Shown here: one piece after another, positions 28,082 to 37,645 of the stretch
Position numbering within the stretch: the stretch's first letter is position 1
Layout of the letters: each line of letters opens with the position of its first letter
Assembly (NCBI GenBank): GCA_029210945.1
Contig: JARGGH010000003.1
Location: 62,001 to 126,000, forward strand
Length of the DNA stretch: 64,000 nucleotides
Source of the DNA: Anaerolineales bacterium
Lineage (GTDB): Bacteria > Chloroflexota > Anaerolineae > Anaerolineales > E44-bin32
Reading direction: 5' to 3'
The notes under the pieces: model-generated
The model's database searches: none
The model's input: the letters and a program-made list of their open reading frames with translations, nothing else
What the model was told of the DNA's origin: nothing
Translations under genes and position numbers: made by a program

Positions 28082-28395
28082 AGATGATTATGGCTGTTAT
28101 CCCCCACGATCATTCAAGGAAGGTGCTGGACGAGTTGGTCGATGCAGGGTTTTCGGCGACATTTGCTGAGAGCCGGGGGGGTATGCTGCGCCAGACACAG
28201 CACTCGATCTTCATCGCAGTGAACAAAGAAGAACACCAACAGGTGCTCTCGATCATTAAAGAGAACTGCCGCACTCCGAGCGAACCGCACGAGCGCGATG
28301 GGGACCCTGGCGAAACCGATAGTGCCCCGGTTTCAGCAGAACTTGGAGGCGCGGTCGTTTTCACCTGGGATATCGACACCGTCGAGGCATATTGA
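28078..28395 (+). CDS. DarA/YaaQ-like PII-type protein (c-di-AMP receptor family) inside the ATPase operon
   Basis: 105 residues. It follows the YaaQ/DarA pattern: MKMIMAVIPHDHSRKVLDELVDAG start, SRGGMLRQTQHSIFIAV (about 33-49), LSIIKENC, and LGGAVVFTWDID at the end. The GG and the final GGAxVF element are conserved, but the DarA segment GNTT is TQHS here, so ligand specificity may differ. The PII-like fold usually gives trimers with ligand between subunits. ATG overlaps the atpA stop and its end abuts atpG, so it is co-translated with the ATPase. Role in controlling the enzyme is inference. Confidence 0.82.
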   Translation: MKMIMAVIPHDHSRKVLDELVDAGFSATFAESRGGMLRQTQHSIFIAVNKEEHQQVLSIIKENCRTPSEPHERDGDPGETDSAPVSAELGGAVVFTWDIDTVEAY

Positions 28396-28400
28396 CGAGC

Positions 28401-29291
28401 ATGGTCGAAGAACTCGATCGAGCCGAAGACCGATTGGGGAATATCCGCAGCGTTGAGCCAATTCTCAGCGCGTTACGGACGATTTCACATGCCAGCTGGC
28501 AGAAAGCCCGCAGGAAAGTTGAGGACGTGCAGCGTATCCAGGCACGCATCCAGAACCTGATATCGAAACTACCCTCATCTGGAGAGATCGACCTCGACAT
28601 GCGAGGGCGTCAGGGGTCCCGGCGCATCCTGCTCGCCATCGGGACCCAGCGCGGTCTCTGCGGCCAGTTTAATCAGCAGCTTCTCGAGCGAAGCCTCAAG
28701 ATCGCCGCAGAGTGGGAAGCCGCCGGGAAGCGAGTATCCTTCTGGGTGGTTGGCTCACGGCTGACCCGCGCTTTCCGTTCCAGGGAAATTGAGATCGGGC
28801 GAGAATGGGCGCTTTCGAGCAGTTCGCTTCCTGACTACAAGCTAGCAGTGGATATTTTTCAAACCTGCCTGATGAGCTTCAAAAACACGGATGTCGCTTC
28901 GATCCAGGTGGTCTACAATCGCCTCGCGGAGGGAGCCGCGAGCGAAACCGTCACCGAGCGGATCCTGCCCCCGCGCCTCCCGGAACGTATCCAAGGCGCC
29001 GATCGAGATGCCTGGCCTCCTCCGATAATTGAAACCAATGCGACCGACCTCAAAGCCCATCTGCTCCTGGAAGGGCTTTCAATCGAACTATTGACGATCC
29101 TGCTCGAATCCGCAGCGGCCGAACATTCGACACGGTTCCATCTCATGGAGGATGCAACACAGAACGCGGATCGGTTGATCGATGAACTCAATGAACTGGT
29201 GCTCACCGCCCGACGGCATGCGATCACCAGCGAGATGTCTGAGTTGGCGGTTTCATCAGGCTTGCTGGGTCCCCGCGGCAGATCAGAATGA
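28401..29291 (+). CDS. atpG: N-type ATPase gamma subunit AtpG
   Basis: Central rotor shaft, 296 residues from ATG 28401. A TTG at 28392 overlapping the preceding stop is also possible. The N-terminal helix (RLGNIRSVEPILSALRTIS) replaces the usual IKxRIxSVxNTxKIT, and GLCGQFNQQLLERSL is the conserved GLCG.YN element; the C-terminal helix contains ATQNADRLIDELN, close to the standard ATxNA motif. More divergent than alpha and beta, as usual for N-ATPases. Last gene of the operon. Confidence 0.9.
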   Translation: MVEELDRAEDRLGNIRSVEPILSALRTISHASWQKARRKVEDVQRIQARIQNLISKLPSSGEIDLDMRGRQGSRRILLAIGTQRGLCGQFNQQLLERSLKIAAEWEAAGKRVSFWVVGSRLTRAFRSREIEIGREWALSSSSLPDYKLAVDIFQTCLMSFKNTDVASIQVVYNRLAEGAASETVTERILPPRLPERIQGADRDAWPPPIIETNATDLKAHLLLEGLSIELLTILLESAAAEHSTRFHLMEDATQNADRLIDELNELVLTARRHAITSEMSELAVSSGLLGPRGRSE

Positions 29292-29654
29292 GCTTATCCT
29301 GAAAGTATTCCCGGGAGCCTGCTGTGATGGCGCTAATCCCCTCCTCTGCTTCAACCAGGCCTCGATCGACAGGCGATCCGGGTGCCATCTTCCCGGCGGG
29401 CCGGGACCCGTCGCAGCATGCCGTCCTTTTATGCAGCCCCGCAATAATCTTTCCAACGACAATGCGCCTCACTCAACTTACAAACCGCTTACATCGCTCT
29501 CTAAACATGATCGAATCCATGTACTCTAAATCCGTCAAAAGCACGCAAAACCATGAAAAAACTACCCAGATCTGATCAGGACATTCGGTCAGCTTGGATG
29601 CCTGATGACGTGAGGTGTTTGTGCGCATGGATCTAACATGAAAGAGAATTAACT
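29292..29654. other. Intergenic region between atpG and the HTH gene
   Basis: About 360 bases with no convincing gene. The first 130 bases are GC-rich; from about 29430 the sequence becomes AT-richer, as expected for a promoter region of the following signalling genes. I see no intrinsic terminator with a T-run and no high-quality -35/-10 pair. Confidence 0.5.
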
Positions 29655-29657
29655 TTG

Positions 29658-29870
29658 ATGCATTCAGCCGGAAGACCGATTTTAAACTCCCGCCAGGCCG
29701 CAGACTATCTGGGCGTCAGTCTCAATACGCTCTACCGCATCGAGAAACAAGGGGATCTGCACCCCTTCCGGACGCCGGGCGGCCATCGGCGTTACGACCT
29801 CAAGATGCTCGATGATTACCTTGAAGGCAGCCGGTTTTTCATCAGCGAATCATCCCGGACGGAAACTTGA
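29658..29870 (+). CDS. BldC/MerR-type helix-turn-helix DNA-binding protein
   Basis: 70 residues, a single winged helix-turn-helix of the excisionase/BldC type: NSRQAADYLGVSLNTLYRIEKQGDLHPFRTPGGHRRY (positions about 10-46), in which the RTPGGHRRY wing is diagnostic. No effector domain. ATG at 29658 follows AAAGAGA. It overlaps the start of the FIST gene, suggesting a regulator co-produced with the sensor pair. Confidence 0.88.
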   Translation: MHSAGRPILNSRQAADYLGVSLNTLYRIEKQGDLHPFRTPGGHRRYDLKMLDDYLEGSRFFISESSRTET

Positions 29871-29872
29871 CC

Positions 29873-31012
29873 ATGCAGTTGGAAACCTTCTTTTTCACAC
29901 AGAAGACCGCCTGGTCCGTCCCCGCGCTGCCGGAGCTTGACTCGGAGCGAACGCTGTTGCTGGTTTTCGCAGCTCCTGAATATCGGGACCAACAGAAACC
30001 GTTTGAAATGCTCCGGGACCGCTATCCCTCGTCCCACATCCTGGGCTGTTCCTCGGCAGGCGAGATCCTGGACAGCTCTGTTGCGGACGGTTCGGTCGTC
30101 GTTGCCGCGCTGAAATTCGAACGCACCGATCTGAAAGCCGCCTCCGCGCCGGTAGGCACCAATCAAGATTCTTACCAGGCGGGTGTAAAGCTTGCCGAGC
30201 AGTTGATCTCTGATGATCTCAAAGGTGTTTTCCTGCTCTCGCCGGGCACCGACGTGAACGGCAGCGAGTTGGTGAAGGGCCTTCACTCTCTACTGCCGTC
30301 CTCCATCCCGGTCACGGGAGGCCTCGCCGGTGATGGCGGGTGGTTTGAGCAAACCTGGACATTTCTGAACGGCGATCTAAACGAAGATAAGGTGACCGCG
30401 ATCGGGTTCTATGGAAACCATATCCAGATCCGCTTTGGGACCGGAGGCGGTTGGAATATCTTCGGCCCCGAGCGCAGGGTGACGCATTCGGCCGGAAATG
30501 TGCTTTACGCATTAGATGATGAGCCGGCACTGGCGCTCTACAAACGCTACCTCGGCGAACGTGCCGACGGCCTGCCGACGACGGCGTTGTTGTTCCCGCT
30601 CTCCATTCGAAACGGAGCGGCCGGAGGGGGTGAAGTCGTCCGCACCGTCCTGGCCGTCGATGAGCAGCAGCAATCGATGACGTTCACAGGGGACATCCCG
30701 GATGGCGCCATGGCCCGACTGATGAAAGCCAACGTCGATCGTCTGGTTGACGGGGCAATGCTGGCGGCAGCAAAGGCGCGCCCGGATCCCGCCTGCGGGA
30801 AAGAGATGCTATCAATCGCGATCAGCTGTGTCGGTCGACGTTTCGTGATGAACGGTCGCACGGATGAGGAACTTGAAATCACGCTTGAAACAATGCCCCC
30901 CGGAACCAGGCAGATCGGTTTTTACTCATATGGCGAGATCGCACCGGCGGATGACTCGCCGGCCGACCTCCACAACCAGACGATGATGGTAACCACCATC
31001 TCAGAGGCATGA
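29873..31012 (+). CDS. FIST-domain sensory protein
   Basis: 379 residues with FIST_N (about 30-225) and FIST_C (about 225-360). Typical elements are HILGCSSAGEI and SIPVTGGLAGDGGWF; the C-terminal segment has GREML-like CGKEMLSIAISCVGRRF and GFYSYGEIAP near the end. FIST domains are thought to bind small ligands such as amino acids and occur beside or within kinases and GGDEF proteins. A TTG at 29867 overlapping the previous stop is an alternative start. The histidine kinase begins 4 bases downstream. Confidence 0.9.
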   Translation: MQLETFFFTQKTAWSVPALPELDSERTLLLVFAAPEYRDQQKPFEMLRDRYPSSHILGCSSAGEILDSSVADGSVVVAALKFERTDLKAASAPVGTNQDSYQAGVKLAEQLISDDLKGVFLLSPGTDVNGSELVKGLHSLLPSSIPVTGGLAGDGGWFEQTWTFLNGDLNEDKVTAIGFYGNHIQIRFGTGGGWNIFGPERRVTHSAGNVLYALDDEPALALYKRYLGERADGLPTTALLFPLSIRNGAAGGGEVVRTVLAVDEQQQSMTFTGDIPDGAMARLMKANVDRLVDGAMLAAAKARPDPACGKEMLSIAISCVGRRFVMNGRTDEELEITLETMPPGTRQIGFYSYGEIAPADDSPADLHNQTMMVTTISEA

Positions 31013-31016
31013 ATCG

Positions 31017-34000
31017 ATGACCCATCACTTGCTGGAACGCCAGCTCCGCAAACTTAATCTCAGGGTAGATCAGGCGCCCGACCGTGAAGCCTGGGAACGG
31101 TTCATTCAGCTCATTGATCGGACATACTCCGACGCAGATAGCGACCGCACTCTGCTTGAGCGTTCACTGGCGATCTCGACCGAGGAGATGCAGGATCTTT
31201 ATCAAGACCTCAAGCACATCAGTGACGCTCGCTACCGGGCGATCGTCGAGGGTCAAACCGAGTATATCAACCGTTATTCCCTCGATGGAACGTTGACATT
31301 CGTAAATCAGCGCTACGCAGATCTCTTCGGTTCCAGGCCTGAAGACATGCTCGGGAAGAAGCACAGCGATTTTCTCTCCCCGGAGGAGTTGCGCGCGCTG
31401 GAGGCCGTTTGGGAACGCCTCTCGCCGGATAACCCGACCTCCACCACGGAGGTTTGCGCTGCATCACCGGATGGCAAGCAGATCTGGCTGCAGTGGCGTG
31501 ACACCCTGATCACCAGCCAGGAAGGCGAGCCAATCGAGTATCAGGGTGTCGGGCGTGATATCACGGAACGCGTGCTGGCTGAAGAAGCGTTGAGGGAATC
31601 GGAAGAAAAATTCCGCACACTTGCCGATAAATCTCCGAACATGATCTTTATCAACCAGGATGGCAAGGTCGTTTATGCCAATGATGCGTGTGTGGAAGTA
31701 ATGGGCTACACGCGTGATGAATTCTACGCGGATGATTTCGATTTCATGATTCTGATCGCTCCCGAAAACAAAGATAAAATCCGCGACCGTTTTCAACGGC
31801 ACATGCGCGGGGAAGAAGTTCCACCATACGAATCCAGACTCGTCACAAAAGACGGTCAGCAGCTTCAAGCGATTCATGCCACGCGGATCATCCGTTTCGG
31901 CGGTCGTGATGCGATTCTCGGGATCGTGACAGATGTCACCGAACGCATGCGCACCGAAGATGCTCTGCGGAGACATGCGACCGAGATGGCCGTCCTGAAC
32001 GAGGTCGGTGGGAAAATCGCCGCCGATCTCGAGCTCGACTCGGTCCTCCAGAGAAGCGTCCAGTTGATCGAGGAACATTTCGGCTACCATCACATTGGCC
32101 TCTTTTTAAAGGACAACGGGGGAGAGGCCTTTAAGCTCACCACTCTTTCTGGGCGGTTTACCGGACTTTTCCCCGAAGATCATGCGCTCAAGCTCGGCCA
32201 GGGCCTTGTGGGTTGGTCGGGAAAAACGGGTGAAACGGTCATGGTGAATGACGTTTCGTCCGATGAACGCTACGTCAACTTCTGCCCTGATCGCATCCCC
32301 ACCCAATCCGAGTTGTGCATCCCAATCGTGGTAGGAGATCGCGTGCTCGGGATCCTTGATGTTCAAAGCGAACACAAGAACGCCTTCAACGAACAGGACA
32401 AACTGGTCCTTGAAACACTCGCCGATCAAATCGCCGCCGCGATCGAGAACGCCCGACTCTATGAAACCGTTCAGCGCGAGCTGCAAGAGCGCGCCCGCGC
32501 GGAAGCTCAGATGCGGCTGCAAACCCTCGCACTGGAGTCGGCTGCGAACGCGATCGTGATCACGGATCGAGACGGCGCGGTTCTCTGGTCGAACAAAGCA
32601 TTTACACAACTCACCGGATATGCGACAGATGAAATAAAGGGTCAACAAATTGGCATCTTAAACTCCTCCACCGAGGACAGATCAACATTCAAGAAACTCT
32701 GGGATACGATTCTGAGCGGAGAGACCTGGCATGGAGAGCTGGTCAACCGGCGGCGCAAGGACGGGTCGCTCTATATCGAAGAACAGACGATCACACCCGT
32801 GCTTGATGACGACGGTGCCGTTTCACATTTCGTCGCCATCAAGCAGGACATTACCGCCCGTCGCGAGGCCGAAGAGAGAATCCGCCAGCAATCCGACGAC
32901 CTCCGGCTGATCAACAGTTTAAACTCGCTCATCAATCAAGGCCGGGATGTCAGCGAGATCGTAGAATACCTCTCCGACGAGATAAAACACACTTTCGGAA
33001 GCCTCGGAATTACAGTGTACCTGTATAACGAACGGAAGGACCGTCTCGTCTCACAAAACCTGAGTCTCCCCGCAGATGCGATCCACCACCTCGTCGATCT
33101 CGTCGGGTTGGATCTCACGTTTCACGAGCTCCGCATCGAGAGTGAGAGTATTTTCGAGCAGGTGCTTCGAAACCGCGAACCTTTCCTGGCGAACAAGCGC
33201 CAGGATGTTCAGCGCGTCATTGACCAGTTCATCAAGGTCATCGACGTGCCGCTCCCCATGGTTGAACGACTGACGGAGTTGATCAAAGAGAAGCTCCTTG
33301 AACAGTTATCGATCCTGGCAGTTACCTTGATCCCGCTCGTCTCGGAGGGTGAACCGATAGGTGTGATCGCGGTTGGACGTCGAGAGCCTTTTTCGCAGCA
33401 TGATCTCGAGCGCGTAAAGTCGTTTGCAAGCCAGCTCACCAATGCCATCAAACGAAAGCAGGCCCAGGAAGCCCTCCAACAATCCGAAGCAAATTACCGG
33501 GACATCTTCGAGGGCGTACAAGATGCGATCTTCGTGCAGAGCATGGATGGCCAGATCCTGGATGTCAACCGGCGCGCCTGCGAGATGTATGGATGGGATC
33601 GTGAGCAGCTGCTTCAGAAAAGCGTCCTGGATCTCGTGCCGGAAGGACAACCGGTCGTGCTCCCAGCCGATCTCGTTAATCGGGGGACTCCGGAAAATGT
33701 GCTCGAGGGCTTGAATATCCGCGCCTCGGGAGAGACCTTCCCGGTCGAGATCACGACCAGAATCCAGCAATTAGACGGCGAGCAGGTTATGTTGGTCGTC
33801 ATTCGCGATGTCACTGAAGCGCGCCAGGCCCAGAAACGCGCTTTCCTTCAGGACCGGCTGGCCGCCGTCGGTCAATTGGCCGCCGGGATCGCGCATGATT
33901 TCAACAACATCCTCGGCACAATCATCCTCTACAGCGAGCTGATGATGGAAAGCGACGCGCTGGCTCCAAAGGAACGTGACCGGCTCTCAACGATCATCAA

Positions 34001-34976
34001 GCAAGCCCAGCGGGGATCGACGCTCACCGCCCAGATCCTCGATTTCAGCAGGCGCTCTGTGATGGAGATGCACCCGATCGACCTGGTGCCGTTCTTACAA
34101 GATATGGAAAAGCTGCTCTCACGAACCCTCCCCGAGAATGTCTCGCTCGAAATCGAGATCGCAGAAGACGCCAAATACATCATCAACGCCGACCCAGCGC
34201 GCATCCAGCAGGTCATCATGAACATGGCGGTGAACTCACGCGACGCGATGCCCGATGGAGGCGCGCTCACTTTTCAAATCGGTAGGATTAACGTCAACGG
34301 GATTAATCCCCCCTACCCTGGGATGAAGCCCGACGATTATGTCACGCTGCAGATCAAGGACACCGGTCACGGCATAAGCCCGGAGGATATCCCCCACATC
34401 TTCGAACCCTTCTTCACCACCAAACCGCAGGGTAAGGGAACCGGCCTGGGGTTGGCGCAGGTTTACGGCATCGTCAAGCAGCACGGCGGCTACATCGATG
34501 TTTCCAGTGAGCCGGGGGAGAGCACGACCTTCTATATTTACTTGCCGGCGATCGAGCTGCCGCCTAGAGCGACACCGATTGATATCAAAGCCTTCCCGGA
34601 ACTCGGGGCGGGCGAACACATCCTGGTTGTCGAAGACGATCACGCCACACGAACCGCGCTTTGCGAAATCCTCGAATCTTTCGGGTACCGCGTCAGCAAC
34701 GCCCGTGATGGCGTCGAAGCGATGGACATCATTGAAAAAGAAAGCGGACGGCTGGACCTGGTCGTCAGCGATCTGGTGATGCCGAACATGGGCGGCCGCG
34801 AATTGTATGACCACGTGTCGAGCACCTACCCACACATGAAGATGGTGCTCATCACAGGCTACCCGCTTGGCACGCACACCCGCGAGCTCCTCGACCGGGA
34901 GAAAGTTTCCTGGCTGCAGAAACCCCTCAGTTCCGAATTGGTCTTAAAGACCATTCACGATCTGCTAAAACCCTGA
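31017..34976 (+). CDS. Multi-PAS/GAF hybrid sensor histidine kinase with receiver domain
   Basis: 1319 residues, no membrane helices, so cytoplasmic. Order: N-terminal helical module (1-65), PAS (about 70-190), PAS (190-315), GAF (325-490), PAS (500-625), GAF-like (625-815), PAS (820-940), HisKA with phospho-acceptor His960 in AAGIAHDFNNILG, HATPase (about 1060-1185; NMAVNSRDAMPDGG, DTGHGI, GKGTGLGLAQVYGI), and receiver (1201-1319; acidic VVEDD, phospho-acceptor Asp1252 in SDLVMP, Lys in QKPL). The FIST protein just upstream is the likely input partner. Confidence 0.93.
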   Translation: MTHHLLERQLRKLNLRVDQAPDREAWERFIQLIDRTYSDADSDRTLLERSLAISTEEMQDLYQDLKHISDARYRAIVEGQTEYINRYSLDGTLTFVNQRYADLFGSRPEDMLGKKHSDFLSPEELRALEAVWERLSPDNPTSTTEVCAASPDGKQIWLQWRDTLITSQEGEPIEYQGVGRDITERVLAEEALRESEEKFRTLADKSPNMIFINQDGKVVYANDACVEVMGYTRDEFYADDFDFMILIAPENKDKIRDRFQRHMRGEEVPPYESRLVTKDGQQLQAIHATRIIRFGGRDAILGIVTDVTERMRTEDALRRHATEMAVLNEVGGKIAADLELDSVLQRSVQLIEEHFGYHHIGLFLKDNGGEAFKLTTLSGRFTGLFPEDHALKLGQGLVGWSGKTGETVMVNDVSSDERYVNFCPDRIPTQSELCIPIVVGDRVLGILDVQSEHKNAFNEQDKLVLETLADQIAAAIENARLYETVQRELQERARAEAQMRLQTLALESAANAIVITDRDGAVLWSNKAFTQLTGYATDEIKGQQIGILNSSTEDRSTFKKLWDTILSGETWHGELVNRRRKDGSLYIEEQTITPVLDDDGAVSHFVAIKQDITARREAEERIRQQSDDLRLINSLNSLINQGRDVSEIVEYLSDEIKHTFGSLGITVYLYNERKDRLVSQNLSLPADAIHHLVDLVGLDLTFHELRIESESIFEQVLRNREPFLANKRQDVQRVIDQFIKVIDVPLPMVERLTELIKEKLLEQLSILAVTLIPLVSEGEPIGVIAVGRREPFSQHDLERVKSFASQLTNAIKRKQAQEALQQSEANYRDIFEGVQDAIFVQSMDGQILDVNRRACEMYGWDREQLLQKSVLDLVPEGQPVVLPADLVNRGTPENVLEGLNIRASGETFPVEITTRIQQLDGEQVMLVVIRDVTEARQAQKRAFLQDRLAAVGQLAAGIAHDFNNILGTIILYSELMMESDALAPKERDRLSTIIKQAQRGSTLTAQILDFSRRSVMEMHPIDLVPFLQDMEKLLSRTLPENVSLEIEIAEDAKYIINADPARIQQVIMNMAVNSRDAMPDGGALTFQIGRINVNGINPPYPGMKPDDYVTLQIKDTGHGISPEDIPHIFEPFFTTKPQGKGTGLGLAQVYGIVKQHGGYIDVSSEPGESTTFYIYLPAIELPPRATPIDIKAFPELGAGEHILVVEDDHATRTALCEILESFGYRVSNARDGVEAMDIIEKESGRLDLVVSDLVMPNMGGRELYDHVSSTYPHMKMVLITGYPLGTHTRELLDREKVSWLQKPLSSELVLKTIHDLLKP

Positions 34977-34998
34977 TCGGGATGTGCAAGAAAAGGCC

Positions 34999-35030
34999 CT
35001 AAAAAAGAGTGTGCAGCTGCACACTCTTGG
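34999..35030 (-). terminator. Terminator between the kinase and the permease (24-base palindrome)
   Basis: Perfect 24-base palindrome (35005-35028, half site AAGAGTGTGCAG) flanked on the minus strand by a run of six T. It should terminate the leftward permease gene; on the plus strand the tail GGTTTCC is weak. Confidence 0.8.
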
Positions 35031-35067
35031 TTTCCGACCGGGCGAGGAAAAATCTCGCCTCGATAGG

Positions 35068-37389
35068 TTATTCGAGCGCCTTGGGCTTGGTCGGCTCGAG
35101 GATCGCTTTGCGCATGAAGGAATGGATCGGTGAGCTGCGTCGTTTGACCATCATCACCGTCATTTCAGCGTTGCGGGCCACGCGTTCGGGGCCGGTCCCG
35201 ACCAGGAAGTTCCGGAAAAGAGGTTCCTCCGATGCGCCGATCACGATCAGATCATGGCCGGGACTTTCCTGCAGGATCGTGCTGTAGGCATCCTCCCCCT
35301 CAACCATGCGGGTTTCGATCGCCAGCTCCTCGAGACCGGCGATGCCTTCCATGCTCTCCTTGACGGCATGCGTGCCGCGGACGTGATCCGCCTCGGTATA
35401 GCCTGTCGGAAGGACGTGAAGCAGTGTCAAGGCAGCCGCCTCCGGCCTCTCCGCCCTTGCCATGCTGGCCGCAAGGCGAACCGCACGGCGGCTGTTCAGC
35501 CCGCCGGAAACGGGCACAAGCACTCGCTTTAACGGCCGCCATTCACGGTAGCGCACGATGACCACATCGGCGGGCGGGTTGTCCACAATCGGATCAGCCA
35601 CCGAGCCGAATAATCGACCGGGCGAACTCGTATAACCCGGCCAGCCAAGCACAATCAAGTCCGAGGCGTTCTCAATTGCGGTCTGCCGGATCGCGTTAGT
35701 CACATTCCGGCTGAGCCGGATGATGGTATGAACGGGGACATCACACATCTTGGCTTGCTTTATTACCTCCTCAAGATAAGAGCGCCCGTCCTTGAGAAAC
35801 AGCCGTCCCTCCGGGAGGCTCAATTGCTGAGGTACCTGAACAACGTGCAGGGCCAGAACTTCCCCCTCTTGATCGCATGCCAGTACAGAGGCGACCTTTC
35901 CAAGGATCCGAGCTTGTTTGTGATCCTCAACAGGCACAAGGACGGAATAATCCCGGCTGACGAGCACCTCCTCCAGCAGGATCTCCTTCGGCTTTTCCAT
36001 CGCCTCAAGTTTGGAAAAGTAAAGTGAATGTGCCAGAGCGCCGAGGACGATCCACGCAATCGCTGCATACCAGGCAAGTGAGCTGTAGCGGAAGAGGTTA
36101 ACGGCCAGAAAGAGATTGGAGAAGATCGCCAGTATTGGTATCGCCGGGAACCAGGGAACCCTGAAACCCCGGTCAAGATCGGGGCGCTGGTTGCGCAAAT
36201 AGAGCACGGCCAGGTTGACCAGCAGAAAGAGCAGTAAAAACATGATGCTTGCCGATGAAGCCACATCCTCGATCGGCAGGGTCCATGCGAAAACAAGCAT
36301 CAATCCGCCAGTGGCCAGGACGGCAAGGTGCGGTGTGTGCCTGGTTGGATGGATCTCTGCAAACATCTTCGGGAGGTTGTTGTCGCGGCCCATCGCGAAC
36401 GAGACTCGCGATGATGAATATGTTGTCGCATTAAGCGCGGAGGTTGTGGACGCGAGGCCGCTCAACAAGAGCACGATGCCTCCAATACCAAACGGGAAGA
36501 TATCCTTAGCGACCTGGACGATGGCTACCTCTCCGCGTTCGCCAAGGTATTCGTAAGCTCTCATACCCTCAGGCGGGCGAATGGCGCCAACGGCTACGAT
36601 GCCCACCAGGACGTAAATGAGCACTGCGATCCCAATCGATACGAAAATCGCCCTTGGAATATTCCGCCGGGGGTCAATGACCTCCTCGCCGGACTGAGCG
36701 ATGATCTCATAACCTTCAAACGCGATGAACGTCAAGCCCATTGCGATCAAGACACCCAAAAACCCGTTCGGCATAAATCCTTCTGAAAAACGATACTGCC
36801 AGACGTCTGTGCGAAGCATCGCCAGGATACCAAAGAAAACCAGAAGACCAAGAATGAAAATTTTCGAGACGGTCAGTAAGTTGCCCACCGTCCCAGTTTC
36901 AGAGGAGCCGATGTAATTAATTGCGGTAAAGATCAAAATGATAACCGTCATTAATCCCAGCGAGAGCTGGCCAACGGACAATCCGAAGGTCGTCAGGCCA
37001 GAAAGCAGCCACACTTCGGCCGCGAAACGTCCGAATGCGAGGGCGTATAAGCTCCCGGCGATCGCGTGTGCATACCACGATACCCAGCCTGAGAGGAAAC
37101 CGGGTAGGTTCCCAAGCGCCTCCTTGATCCAGAGATATCCGCCACCCGCCTCCGGAAAAGCCGAACCGAGTTCTGCATAGGACATCGCCGTAAGCAAAGT
37201 CACCAGACCATTAAGCAGAAAAGCGAGAACCACTGCCGGGCCCGCGATGCCTGCAGCAATTCCTGTGAGCACAAAAATTCCCGCACCGATCATGCCCCCG
37301 ACGCCAATCATAGTAATTGTGAATAGGGAGAGATCGCGGCTTAAAGTGACTTCTCCCGGGTTCTGGGAACGATTTGGCTGTTTTGCCAT
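35068..37389 (-). CDS. APC-family amino acid permease fused to two universal stress (Usp) domains
   Basis: 773 residues. The N-terminal ~450 residues form a 12-helix amino acid/polyamine/organocation permease (TMIGVGGMIGAGIFVLTG in helix 1; GYEIIAQSGEEVIDPRRNIPRAI between helices). Two cytoplasmic Usp domains follow, starting at DYSVLVPVEDHKQA and KRVLVPVSGGLNSR. The second ends with GASEEPLFRNFLVGTGPERV, close to the ATP-binding GxxGx(9)G motif. ATG 37389 is preceded by GAGGAGC. Substrate unknown; Usp domains may sense nucleotide or energy status. Confidence 0.92.
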   Translation of the reverse strand: MAKQPNRSQNPGEVTLSRDLSLFTITMIGVGGMIGAGIFVLTGIAAGIAGPAVVLAFLLNGLVTLLTAMSYAELGSAFPEAGGGYLWIKEALGNLPGFLSGWVSWYAHAIAGSLYALAFGRFAAEVWLLSGLTTFGLSVGQLSLGLMTVIILIFTAINYIGSSETGTVGNLLTVSKIFILGLLVFFGILAMLRTDVWQYRFSEGFMPNGFLGVLIAMGLTFIAFEGYEIIAQSGEEVIDPRRNIPRAIFVSIGIAVLIYVLVGIVAVGAIRPPEGMRAYEYLGERGEVAIVQVAKDIFPFGIGGIVLLLSGLASTTSALNATTYSSSRVSFAMGRDNNLPKMFAEIHPTRHTPHLAVLATGGLMLVFAWTLPIEDVASSASIMFLLLFLLVNLAVLYLRNQRPDLDRGFRVPWFPAIPILAIFSNLFLAVNLFRYSSLAWYAAIAWIVLGALAHSLYFSKLEAMEKPKEILLEEVLVSRDYSVLVPVEDHKQARILGKVASVLACDQEGEVLALHVVQVPQQLSLPEGRLFLKDGRSYLEEVIKQAKMCDVPVHTIIRLSRNVTNAIRQTAIENASDLIVLGWPGYTSSPGRLFGSVADPIVDNPPADVVIVRYREWRPLKRVLVPVSGGLNSRRAVRLAASMARAERPEAAALTLLHVLPTGYTEADHVRGTHAVKESMEGIAGLEELAIETRMVEGEDAYSTILQESPGHDLIVIGASEEPLFRNFLVGTGPERVARNAEMTVMMVKRRSSPIHSFMRKAILEPTKPKALE

Positions 37390-37645
37390 ACTTGCTCCTC
37401 TACCGATCAAACATCGCAAACATTCCGATAAGCAACCGGCGCTCTGCGCAGTCCGAGCACGATCCAGACCTTTTTTTATACCTTTAAACTTTTCTTTTTG
37501 CGAATTGCCGCGAAACTTCTCTCACCAATCCTGGATGGAAGGAAGTCCCATCGGAAAAAGGTCCAATCGGGCATTGGTAGACCTGCCCTCGCCCTCTAAT
37601 CGAGAAATGGGGGAATACCGCAAAGAGATGATTCTTCGGATAACG

